Shown here one piece after another: positions 42,566 through 51,759 of a DNA stretch of 64,000 nt. The translations under genes were made by a program, and so were the position numbers. The stretch spans positions 6,663,501-6,727,500 of the forward strand of contig JAWNZC010000337.1 of assembly GCA_035771165.1 (NCBI GenBank), in the 5' to 3' direction. Source of the stretch: Paragorgia papillata. Taxonomy: Eukaryota > Cnidaria > Anthozoa > Scleralcyonacea > Coralliidae. The stretch's first letter is position 1, and every line of letters starts with the position of its first letter. The notes beneath the pieces were generated by a model. The model was not told the origin of the DNA and did no database searches. It saw only the letters and a program-made list of their open reading frames with translations.

Positions 42566-44277
42566 TATATCAAACACGAGGAGGAGTGTTTCATCAGGAT
42601 ATCCAGTGGCGGATCTAGCGTTAGTCAAATAAGTCAGACGACTAAGGTAAAAAAAATAGCGATTGCAAAAAAAAGTCCGGTTAAAAACGACGTAATAGCA
42701 GCGAGAACAATTGCGGAAAATGTAATTCGTCACCAGGACAATTTGCGGGAAGGCGCGCGGACGTTTTATACCTCCTGGTGGCACTGATTAGGTTTGCCGA
42801 ATTTGGCAGCCATTTTGACTTATTTACCCCGTTTTAGCCACCCTGATTGGTCAAAACAAGGTAAATTCTGAGCACTGATTGGTTTGACGTATCTGACAGC
42901 CATTTTGACTTATTTGACCCGATTTAGCCATTCTCATTGGTTGAACACGGCTTGCTCCAAATCTCGACTGATTTACCTCAAATTGAGCAATCTGATTGGC
43001 TATGTAGAACCTTTACTAACTTGCCAGCCACCAAGTGTGCGATCTGTTTGCCTCGATCATGGCTTCTACAAGCATATTTGATCGCGCGCGATCAGCTTTA
43101 AAAAGCAACAACAAGGTGTTATTGCGACAAATATGTGCATCGATTTCATCTGAAAGCGTCATGGTTCGTCGAGTTCTCGGTAACTAAAGAAGAATATTTT
43201 CTCAAGACTGCTTTACCTAATATAAATACTTCAACACGTGAAGCCGTGAAGGGCATTCTCTCGCTCAAAAAGTCCAAGGCAAGTTTAATTTAAAATGTTT
43301 TCATATATTCATTATGATTGGTGTTTATGAAGCTGTCCGACGCAATAGTGCTGTATTGCTTTCAATTCTTGAGTTCATAACTGGTCTCGGAGCGCGAAAA
43401 TGTTTATGAATTTATCAGCCTATACTGATAAAAGTTTTTCGAAATTACAAGCTGACAGCTATTTTGTTGCGCTTTCGAAAGGCAGCTTGAGATACGTGAA
43501 ATATCTGACAACACGATTCATTATTCCCATGTTTATGGTCGTTCTACGATATAAAAGATTGCTAGATTTGTTAAATTTATTCAGGGTTTTGGTTTCAATT
43601 TGAAAATACGTCTGGCTGCGGGCATGCAAGTTAGGGTTTTCCCTGTATTTGTGTAAAATCTGTGTCCTCATTTGAACTCGGTAAACAGTCGTAATTTATA
43701 AGTTTTAGAGTAGGTAATGAGAACCACACGGGTGTTAAAGTAGCGTGATATAAGGGAGTAAATCGTCGACGGAGATATTTGATTTTATACTAACAAAGCG
43801 CAAATGAATATTAGCTCATTAGCCTGTGGCTATATATGTTGCGTATGTCTGCGTATCAAATGACGCGAACCAAGGCCTGTTAGACATGCAGTATAAAATT
43901 ACATAAAGAATTATAAATAAGGTTTCAGAAACAAGAATGATGCGTATACGTAACGTAGCAATGTGCATCATACTTTGGGACACAAGGCGCCATTAAAAAC
44001 ATGTTTTAAGACTTTTAAAATTGTGCTCAAAATTGCTGTCAGAGTGCGGAAAACGCCGTTTCAGAGACCCAAATTTTAAAAATTTCTCAGGGGGGCGCAT
44101 GCCGTAAAAATGTGGACTTTCAACAAATTTGACTAAGGTATAAATATTCCTAGATCCGCCCCTGATATCCAAACACTGAGACGTTTGTTGAAAACCGAGG
44201 CGAAGCCGAGGTTTTTTAACAAACTTCGAGGTGTTTGGATATCCTGATGAAACACTCCTCCGAGTGTTTGATATAGC
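42566..44277. mobile_element. Foldback element carrying a nested hAT-like insert
   Basis: ATATCAAACACGAGGAGGAG on the left is mirrored by CTCCTCCGAGTGTTTGATAT at the right (about 44,255-44,275). Both continue as GTGTTTCATCAGGATATCC, and the right side carries CCGAGGCGAAGCCGAGG as its loop. The hAT-like element at 42,604-44,164 is inserted in the left arm. Similar sequence follows to about 44,410. Confidence 0.7.
42604..44164. mobile_element. hAT-like non-autonomous element, 1.56 kb
   Basis: Starts CAGTGGCGGATCTAGCG and ends CCTAGATCCGCCCCTG, with GATATCC repeated at both edges (7 bp, overlapping the termini). It contains two tandem ~90-bp units with AGCCATTTTGACTTATTT near 42,800-42,945. No transposase ORF is credible. 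Third CAG...CTG element inside the Polinton. Confidence 0.75.
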
Positions 44278-44423
44278 ATCTCAAACAAATCAGTATTTTA
44301 AGAGAAAATCAAGATGAAAGTTTGCTTAATTTATGTAATTTCTTCCTCCGATATTCAAACCACCGACACGGTACCGATTTCCTTTGTGTTTTCTTCATGA
44401 ATTATTAATGAGTTTTGGATACA

Positions 44424-44660
44424 ATGAGCACTATCGATAGAAAGGAAGCTTTGAATGAGATTTATGATGCGGCACTTATTACGACCGGTGCGGTCGGTGT
44501 TTCTATGGTGTCAAAGAAAATTCTGAAAGAGCCGCTAGGTACCCCAGAGTCAGTAAAAGGTACACTCAAGTTAGCGGCCGCTGTAGGTGTTTCAACAATG
44601 TTAGTAAAATGGGCACAGTCAAAGAAATATCTCGCAATAGACCCATTTAAATCTATGTAA
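44424..44660 (+). CDS. Small membrane protein, 78 aa
   Basis: ATG at 44,424 (an in-frame TTG 9 bp earlier is not a likely start). MSTIDRKEALNEIYDAALIT leads into GAVGVSMVSKK and a second hydrophobic stretch, LKLAAAVGVSTMLVKW. It sits just right of the foldback insertion, which may have removed its upstream AT-rich motif. Intact frame. Not recognised by function; part of a run of three tiny membrane proteins. Confidence 0.6.
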   Translation: MSTIDRKEALNEIYDAALITTGAVGVSMVSKKILKEPLGTPESVKGTLKLAAAVGVSTMLVKWAQSKKYLAIDPFKSM

Positions 44661-44666
44661 TAGTAT
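44660..44666 (+). promoter_or_regulatory. AT-rich start motif of 58-aa membrane protein
   Basis: AATAGTATATGG: the TAGTAT block runs directly into the ATG at 44,667, between two genes only 6 bp apart. Confidence 0.45.
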
Positions 44667-44843
44667 ATGGCGGCAGTACTAGGAGGTGTATTGCAGACGA
44701 CTTTCGCCGCGGTTAGTTTTGTGGGGGCCGGGTACATATTCAAGTACCTCGACAAAAATGGTTATGAAGATGAGATAAAAAGACATAATAACGCGCTGGA
44801 AAAATTAGCAGGGGCCAAGGAAAGTTTTATGAAAATGAGATAG
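44667..44843 (+). CDS. Small membrane protein, 58 aa
   Basis: MAAVLGGVLQTTFAAVSFVG opens the frame, a strong N-terminal hydrophobic segment continuing to about residue 26, followed by a charged helix (YEDEIKRHNNALEKLAGAKE). It begins 6 bp after the preceding stop. The next frame (44,846) starts 2 bp after this stop in another phase; the pair could be one protein after a frameshift. Below the usual ORF cut-off but well supported by composition and spacing. Confidence 0.55.
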   Translation: MAAVLGGVLQTTFAAVSFVGAGYIFKYLDKNGYEDEIKRHNNALEKLAGAKESFMKMR

Positions 44844-44845
44844 GG

Positions 44846-45082
44846 ATGCATGACAGAATTCAGCAGCTAAGGCAGGAATTGTCAGACGCAAATAATGATA
44901 TTAAAAAACCCAACTCAGCATTAGACGCCTTAAAGAAGGTAATGACTATACAGTATGATGACATGCAGTTCGACAGGGAACCAGTTTTGGGTGACTTCTA
45001 TAAACCATCAGATGAGATGGCGCAATACCAATATATAGTCGTCGGCTTGGCCGGGGTTGGGTCGGCATGCATATTTGGTTAA
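44846..45082 (+). CDS. Coiled-coil plus C-terminal membrane segment, 78 aa
   Basis: An N-terminal heptad-rich helix (RIQQLRQELSDANNDIKK, then LDALKKV), a linker with DREPVLGDFYKPSDEMAQYQ, and a C-terminal hydrophobic end YIVVGLAGVGSACIF. Looks like a tail-anchored protein or the C-terminal part of the preceding gene. Intact. Confidence 0.55.
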   Translation: MHDRIQQLRQELSDANNDIKKPNSALDALKKVMTIQYDDMQFDREPVLGDFYKPSDEMAQYQYIVVGLAGVGSACIFG

Positions 45083-45112
45083 AAAATTAATCACTTAAAG
45101 AAATATTATTTT

Positions 45113-45125
45113 CATATAGTATAAC
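45113..45125 (+). promoter_or_regulatory. AT-rich start motif of BRO-N gene
   Basis: CATATAGTATAAC immediately precedes the ATG at 45,126. Confidence 0.5.
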
Positions 45126-45917
45126 ATGGAGTTAGTAAGGAAATTTGAGGGACACGATGTGGAGCTTGTTGTGGAGGGTGACCAGATTTGGTTTAATGGC
45201 AAAGAGGTAGCACAGGCATTGGGGTACAAGGCGCCACGTAATGCAGTTAGAGTTCATGTCCCAGAAAACGAGAAGAGAAAAGTACAGCAAGCGGTAGTGC
45301 ACCGAATCAGTGCGGGAACAAGGCGGACAATTACTCAGATAAATGAGCCGGGTTTATACAGATTAATATTCACATCGAAGTTATAATCCGCTGAAAGATT
45401 TAAAACATGGGTTCTCATAGATGTACTGCCATCTATCAGGAAAACGGGTGAGTATGTTCATCCGGTGGGAAACCAAATATCACTAAAGAACGAGACTGAT
45501 TTGCACCACCAAGTGGTAAAGTACATTAGGACCTACCATCCAACAGCAGTGTTAATGCCGGGGTTGGGCGAGAATCAGGACAGCGCAGGGAAAAGAGCCA
45601 ATAGCTGGAAAAAGGGATACACTGGTGGCCAACCGGATATCATAATTCTAAACAACCATAAAACACATAATGGGCTAGCCATAGAGTTGAAGACGCCAAA
45701 AGGGGATGGTCGGCTGTCAGGCAAGCAGGAGGCATATCTGAAAACAGTGACTAATAATAACTATAAAATTCTTGTGTCTAGCAATTATGACGAAATTCAT
45801 AGATGCATAGTCGAATATATGGCCGACATTAGGATAAGGTGCTGGCGATGCGGTAAGACCTATAAATCCATGGTCAACTTAGAAAGACATGTTATGAAAT
45901 TTCACAAATTGTCTTAA
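45126..45917 (+). pseudogene. BRO-N + VRR-NUC nuclease + C2H2 finger protein
   Basis: The first frame (45,126-45,386) is a BRO-N domain: ELVRKFEGHDVELVVEGDQI, then WFNGKEVAQALGYKAPRNAV. It ends early in RLIFTSKL; the expected continuation (WVLIDVLPSIRKTGEYVHPV) is in another frame from about 45,390, so one frame change near 45,380 breaks the gene. Downstream comes a restriction-endonuclease-like VRR-NUC core with GYTGGQPDIIILNN (Asp near 45,640) and GLAIELKTPKGDGRLSGKQE (Glu-x-Lys near 45,685), then a C2H2 finger CWRCGKTYKSMVNLERHVMK (45,840-45,905). BRO-N binds DNA in phage antirepressors and baculovirus BRO proteins; VRR-NUC cleaves structured DNA. Predicted role: DNA-targeted nuclease of the element. 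Confidence 0.75.
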
Positions 45918-45940
45918 AGAAATAGCTACCTTATTATTAT

Positions 45941-46166
45941 ATGAAGGACATGACGTTGTATTGTTACGATTGTGGGCAAGACCGGAAATTGACCGGAAGA
46001 CATTGAGAACATCTGGTTGTATAAAAAACCAGTCCACAGTAGGAGAAGGTGGTTTGAAAATCAGGTGAAAAAGTATTTGGCCACGGACTTTATGATGAAG
46101 GCCCTTGTTGAGGACTTTATAGCGGTCGTCAGCATGATGATGAAACATAATCTAATAAAAGGCTGA
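45941..46166 (+). pseudogene. Small zinc-knuckle-like protein, frameshifted
   Basis: Starts MKDMTLYCYDCGQDRKLTGR after TTATTATTAT, with a CxxC pair and a stop soon after. The adjacent frame is coding-like (WFENQVKKYLATDFMMKALV, then FIAVVSMMMKH) to a TGA at 46,164. One frame change near 45,995 separates them. About 74 residues in all. Function not recognised. Confidence 0.45.
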
Positions 46167-46232
46167 AACATTAGCCGGTATGGTTACTATATTATAAGGC
46201 TGGCGTCAAGGAGGGGGGTTCGCCTTACAGGT

Positions 46233-46373
46233 ATGCCAAATGACCTTAATGCAAACAGTGCTAGTAAAGTTAAGGCCGATGACAGATTCTTCGGCGTGGT
46301 CTATCCATTATTGGGCTGGGACCAGTTTTGTGAATGCCCCTACTACCAAACGTGGTTGGAAAATACCACGTAA
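46233..46373 (+). CDS. Possible 46-aa peptide before polymerase
   Basis: MPNDLNANSASKVKADDRFF leads into GVVYPLLGWDQFCECPYYQT and a TAA at 46,371. A TATATTATAA block lies about 40 bp upstream. Two cysteines and several aromatics. It could be the start of a longer broken gene. Low certainty. Confidence 0.3.
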   Translation: MPNDLNANSASKVKADDRFFGVVYPLLGWDQFCECPYYQTWLENTT

Positions 46374-46547
46374 GACTTTTGGCCGGCTTACCCACTTATT
46401 ACCATTTTTTAGACAGTTGTCACCAACTTATTTCTATAAGTTGATCACCTGATCCACCTGTTCTTTTGCCCAAATATAAGGGACTAAAAAAATATTATCT
46501 AAATCTAAAGTATTATAGCACTTAAAGAAAAACCAATATATCCACAT

Positions 46548-49500
46548 ATGGCGAATATGCAAGGACCAAAGTTGAAAAACATTATTAATGTGATGGAATT
46601 AAAATTGGTAGATAATAAGGTGATATCAAATAATTTAGACAAACGTTTTAAACGGAGCACAGCTAAGCTGAAAGATTTGGACACCACTATTAAACAGTAC
46701 AGTGCAGCGCTGCATGGAAAAAGCAAGACAAAAGGCTGACACCCTTTCTGCAAGCCTGAAGAATCCAGAAATTGTGGCGGAGAAAAAAGCGCTGAAAGGT
46801 TATACCAAAGCTTACAAAGTTAAGATAGTTAGCAGGGAAAACCCATTGGTTCAACTATGGCAATCCCGTGAAGGTGTGGAAAAAGTACTACAGGCGGAGT
46901 TGGTGCAGATGAAAGGACTAAAATTTCTTGAAACATTTGAGGTCAGATTTAAAAAACAAACGAAAGGCGACGAGGGCATTGGTAAAACAATATACAAAAC
47001 TGGCTTTATTAATAGTAAGGTTAAGACTATAATTTAATTGCAGCCAAATAAAGGACTTGGTCACACAAGTAACTGATAGGATAATTACAATTATTGATAT
47101 GTGGCAATCTGAAGGATCAGGTTGGGCTATCAGCTCCGTCGATACCCACTTTCTAAATATAGTTAAGTACATCCCCCTTAAGGGTTCCAGCTATATGGAG
47201 CTGCCAATTGAGTTGCGTAACCCGATGAAGGGCTTGGTTAACATTAAAAATAAGGACAACGAATGTTTTAGGTGGTGCCATATCAGACATTTGAATCCCC
47301 AAAATAAAGACCAAGAGAGAGTGAAAAAGACAGATAAGGCATTTGTATCGGAACTCGACTACACTGGCATTGAATTCCCAGTAACCCATAAACATTATAA
47401 AAAAGTCGAGGCGCAAAACAACATTAGCATCAATGTATTTGGGTATGAGTGCAGGCAACCGTTTCCAATTTACATATCGGATAGAAGCGGGGACGCAATG
47501 GACATTCTTTTACTGGCAGATGATGAGAAACAACATTATACGTACTAATAAAGGACTTCAACAGATTCATGTATAACCAAACAAAACACAGGGATAGAAA
47601 ACACTTCTGTAGGTACTGCTTGCAATGCTTTTCCTCAGAAAGGGTGCTGCAGTACCACAAAGACAACTGCATGATTGTGAATGGTAAGCAGGCAATTAAA
47701 ATGCCAGAAAAGTGGAACAGCACACTACAGTATAAAAACTTTCAAAAAAAATTGTTAGTTCCGTTTGTGATCTACGCTGACTTTGAGGCAATCGTTGAAG
47801 GCATCGAAGGTTGCAGCAGAGAGGACGGTAGTAAATCATACACTGAAGCATACGTACCAGAAACATACACACTACGGTTATGGCTATAAGTTGGTTTGTA
47901 GCTATGATGTACAAGTACAGTAAGCCGGTTGTCACCTATAGAGGTAAGGGCGCCGTTAAAAGGTTTATGGAGAAGATGCTAGAGGAGGCCGAGTACTGCA
48001 ATGTTGTTAGAAAGCAGTTTAATAAAGACCTGGAAATGTACCCCGAGGATGATGAGGACTTTAAAACCGCCGATAGGTGTCACATTTGCGACCAAGCGTA
48101 TAAGACCGTCAACATTAGGGTAAGAGACCACTGTCATGTAACTGGCAAGTATAGAGGCTCTCTGGCTCTGCCCATCAGCTGTGTAATAGGAACTTTAGGC
48201 TAACGGAAAAGATACCCGTAATTTTTCACAATCTCAGAGGTTATGACAGTCATTTTATCATGCAACAAATTGGCGCTTTAGCAGCAAAGGAAAACTTGGA
48301 CATAAACGTGATTCCGAACAATATGGAAAGGTATTTGGCATTTATGCTGGGTAAGCATTTAGTTTTCCTGGACAGTTTTCAATACATGAGCAGCGGCTTG
48401 GATAGACTAGTAACAAACCTCCCGAGCGACGCATTTAAGTATACAGATGCATGAGGAGTTCATGGGCGCTCCCCAAAATAAGTTGATGAAAAAGAAAGGG
48501 GTTTACCCATATGACTACATGAGCAGTTTCGATAAATTTAGTGAGGTGGCCCTACCACCAATTGAGAAATTTTATAGTGCATTAAATGATGAACACATTT
48601 CAGCCGAGTCATATACCTCCACGCAAAAGCCGTATGGAGCACATTTGGTATAAAAATATGGGTGACTACCATGATCTCTACCTTAAGTCAGACACGCTAC
48701 TATTAGCCGACGTTTTTGAAAACTTTAGAAAAACTTGCATGCAATACTACAAGCTGAACCCTTGCCACTACTTTACGCCGCCTGGTTTATCATGGGACGC
48801 GATGCTAAAAATGACAGGCATAAAATTGGAGCTAATAACAGACATTGATATGTTCCAGTTTATTGAAAAAGGTATGCGATGGGGTATATCCTATATAGCG
48901 AAAAGATATGGAACGGCCAACAATAAATATATGGTGAACCATGATGAAAACGAGCCAGCGAAATACATTATGTACCTTGACGCGAACAATCTCTACGGGT
49001 GGGCCATGAGTCAACCGCTACCAACTGGTGGCTTCAGATGACTGAGTCAGAAGGAGATTAATAAGACTGACTTAGAAAAATACACGGACGATACAGAGAA
49101 AGGCCTGCTACTGGAAGTGGACTTGGCGTACCCTGAGGAATTGCATGATCTACATAATGACTACCCACTTGCGCCGGGAAAAATGAAAATCGACAAGAGC
49201 ATGCTATCACCCTATTGTAAACGCATATTGGATGAATATAATATGCCCCATGGGAAAGTACCAAAGTTAATGGCCACACTTCTCAAAAAGGAGAAGTATG
49301 TTGTCCACTATAAAAATCTTAAACTGTACATGGACTTGGCCCTCATTGTTGAAAAGGTACACAGGGAACTAGAGTTCAAACAAAGCAAATGGCTGAAGCA
49401 GTATATAGACTTTAACACCAAAAAAAGAACCAACGCCAAAAACGCCTTCGAAAAAGATTTTTTCAAGTTCATGAACAACTCCGTCTATGGGAAATCCATG

Positions 49501-50247
49501 GAAAACCTTAGGAAGCGGGTGGACGTCCGCCTGGTCACACGTGAAGATAAACTTCTGAGAATGATATCGAAACCCACCTTTGTCAGCAGTAAAATTTTCA
49601 GTGAGGATCTGGTGGCCGTGCATAAGGTTAAGGAAACACTAACCCTTAACAGACCAGCCTATGTTGACATGTGCATCCTAGACCTATCGAAAACACTAAT
49701 GTATGAATTCCACTATAACTTCATTAAAAAACTTTATGGTCACAAAGCAAAATTACTATTTACTGACACGGATAGTTTAACCTATGAAATTGAAGCAAAA
49801 GATGTTTACAAAGATTTCTGGGGAAAAAGGGAAATATTTGATAACAGCGACTATCCGGAAAGTTCGCCATACTTCTTCCGCGAAAGTAAAAAGGTGATCG
49901 GAAAAATGAAAGACGAGGCCGCAGGTGAACCAATAGCTGAGTTTATTGGTCTGCGAAGTAAAATGTACTCCTACCTAAAAGATGGTGGTAGTGGTGGTAA
50001 AACCGCAAAAGGAAAAAAAAAATCCGTAATAAAAAAGAATGTCTGTCACGCGGACTATAAAGACGTACTGTTCAACCGCAAACAGTTACATCATAAAATG
50101 AGAACTATAAGAAGTGTCAGGCACCAACTAGGAAGCTACGAAATTAATAAAGTTTCACTAAGCTGTTTTGATGATAAAAGGTATATCCTAGACAACGGTG
50201 TTAACAGCTACTCATATGGGCACAAAAAAATATTGGCTTGCGGCTAA
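46548..50247 (+). pseudogene. Family B DNA polymerase (protein-primed type), broken
   Basis: Eight or nine consecutive rightward frames give a ~1,200-residue polymerase. Order: a charged N-terminal region (46,548-47,550); C2H2-like CRYCLQCFSSERVLQYH (47,605); exonuclease I VIYADFEA (47,770); a Cys/His endonuclease-VII-like patch CHICDQ...VRDHCHVTGKYRG (48,079-48,155); exonuclease II IFHNLRGYDSHF (48,220); exonuclease III YHDLYLKSDTLLLADVF (48,667); Pol motif A YLDANNLYGWAM (48,970); motif B NNSVYGKSMENLRKR (49,473); motif C FTDTDSL (49,758); SKMYSY (49,957). All catalytic aspartates remain, but frameshifts near 46,720, 47,040, 47,550, 47,880, 48,190, 48,450 and 48,630, and a Trp-to-TGA change at 49,039, inactivate it. 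It ends 8 bp from the right TIR. It would replicate the element from its ends. Confidence 0.9.
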
Positions 50248-50254
50248 CAACATC

Positions 50255-50453
50255 TGCAGACGAGCCGCCAGCCTGGTGGGATCACACGAGTAGTATAGTT
50301 GTATAGGGGTTGGGGGTATTAGTGCAGCGTCATGCAGACGGTCATACTGACGGGTTTTTTTTTTTGTTCACCGACGAAAATAGCCGCGTGGGCCACTTTT
50401 TTAAAATTGAATTTCTGACAAAACTGCGCCAGTACCCCCAACCCCTATACTAC
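50255..50453. repeat. Polinton right terminal inverted repeat
   Basis: Inverted match to 29,882-30,071, with a 9-bp local duplication (TTGTATAG) next to AGTAGTATAG and a longer T run. It ends CCCCCAACCCCTATACTAC. The same internal self-complementarity as the left copy is kept. Confidence 0.85.
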
Positions 50454-50460
50454 AGGTTTA

Positions 50461-51520
50461 GATAACCAGCTTTAGATAACCAGCATCTCGAGTATTACTG
50501 CTTTAAAATTTAATAGTGAATGAAAAAGATGTCCAGCAATGTCATAAAATTTATAAGAGCAACCATACATTAATTGTTCTTCAAGACATATCCATACATT
50601 CAGTAAAAGGTAGAATAAATGTTTGCGACACAGATTTTGCATGACATTGACAGCCGCAGCATACAATTTACTCCATTAATACTGTATATAGACTTGCCAG
50701 TTATCTGACTATTTGTCATCTACATCGACAATATGTTATTTAATAGCATATTTCGCACGTGGACTACCATGGGTTTTGGGCATTGTTGCTTGACCATGAA
50801 GCTAACCTTGTTTTCTTAGAAGAAGGTCATTCATTAATTTCTATTCGGCAATGCACAGTCTTCTCAGTTTACGAAGCCGACCAGACATTTTGGCCATATA
50901 AATTGCCTCGTCTGAATATGATATCGTCCACGCAACGACTCGATTAATTTGCTTTCAAATACTTTTATCATCATTCCAACAACGTCTAGTACATCACAAT
51001 TAAGAATTGCCTACGATTCATACTTAAAATACTTACTAAATTTGTAAAAGCTTTCTCTTTTTGAAATGCTGTCAACAATGACTTATGAAATACTTGGTGT
51101 ACAGTGGTTATTTTGGCTTTGGTGGTTTGTCGTAAGTCAATCGTTTATTCTTTTGTTAACTTAACTTACATTAAACACACGACCAATCTCGTACCCAGAG
51201 CAATACGCGCGGCCGGGCATATATGGCTCTGGATACGAGATTGACATACGACAGCATAGTATCTACTCGCGCATGCGCAGTAGATGCAAAAACACTGTCT
51301 TGGAATAATAAGTGCAATTAGTTTACATCATCCAATTCCAAGATGGTGATTGCCATGAGGCCTGTTCAAACATGCGGGGATCCTTTTAAGGCCATTTTCT
51401 TTTACGTCCGCCCTGGCGGAGCGGGTTTTGAAGTTCGAAATTTTCAACTTCCAAAGCGAACTAAACAATGCACACTCCGCGCCCGCTGGCAAACGGACAT
51501 GTAATCGGCCCCTTAGGTGC
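50461..51520. repeat. Duplicated unit, copy B, right half
   Basis: Resumes collinearity with copy A at AGCATCTCGAGTATTACTGC (16,020-17,030 in copy A), including ACTCCATTAATACTGTATAT and CGAACTAAACAATGCACACT. A ~90-bp difference near 51,200-51,290 (with CGAGATTGACATACGACAGC) is specific to this copy. No gene is supported; the short rightward ORF is shared with copy A but has no domain. Confidence 0.8.
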
Positions 51521-51750
51521 TGATTACATGAGCCGGGCTAGCCCGGCTAACCGGGCTGACTCATGTCACGAAATTCTTTTCTCGGCCACAAAAGGAGATT
51601 TTAATCAACGTTAGGATTAGTTTACATCTAAACTAAACTAATTCTTCTTTGTACATTTAGTTTATGCGAGTTTCAAAACCACAGTGAGATCCTAATCAAT
51701 CGCGTGAGCGCGGTTAACCGAGCTAGCCCGGTTCATATAATCAGCCCCTG
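51515..51750. mobile_element. MITE with GGTGCTGATTACATGA termini
   Basis: Left GGTGCTGATTACATGAGCCG and right CGGTTCATATAATCAGCCCC are inverted; AGCCCGGCTAACCGGGCT and GGTTAACCGAGCTAGCCCGG pair further in. A small DNA transposon at the edge of copy B. The target duplication is unclear. Confidence 0.65.
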
Positions 51751-51759
51751 AGATAGCAT

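Larger units (their letters stand above)
29882..50453. mobile_element. Polinton/virus-like integrated element, ~20.6 kb
   Basis: Bounded by ~190-bp inverted repeats, holding divergent gene blocks with a family B DNA polymerase, packaging ATPase, capsid-like and penton-position proteins, fibre-like protein, BRO-N/nuclease protein and several small membrane proteins. That gene set is typical of Polinton/Maverick and adintovirus-like elements. GTTTA lies next to both ends (29,876-29,880 and 50,456-50,460), a plausible but imperfect trace of the usual 6-bp target duplication. Copy A at 14-17 kb is the unoccupied paralogue. Multiple frameshifts, one TGA in the polymerase and several nested transposons show an inactive copy. 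Confidence 0.85.

Noticed and set aside
47153..50000. Leftward ORFs across the polymerase region
   Set aside because: Antisense shadows of the strongly supported rightward DNA polymerase.
46548..50247. Programmed frameshifting as explanation for the multi-frame polymerase
   Set aside because: Too many irregular breaks plus a TGA; no repeated slippery site or downstream structure. Decay is simpler.
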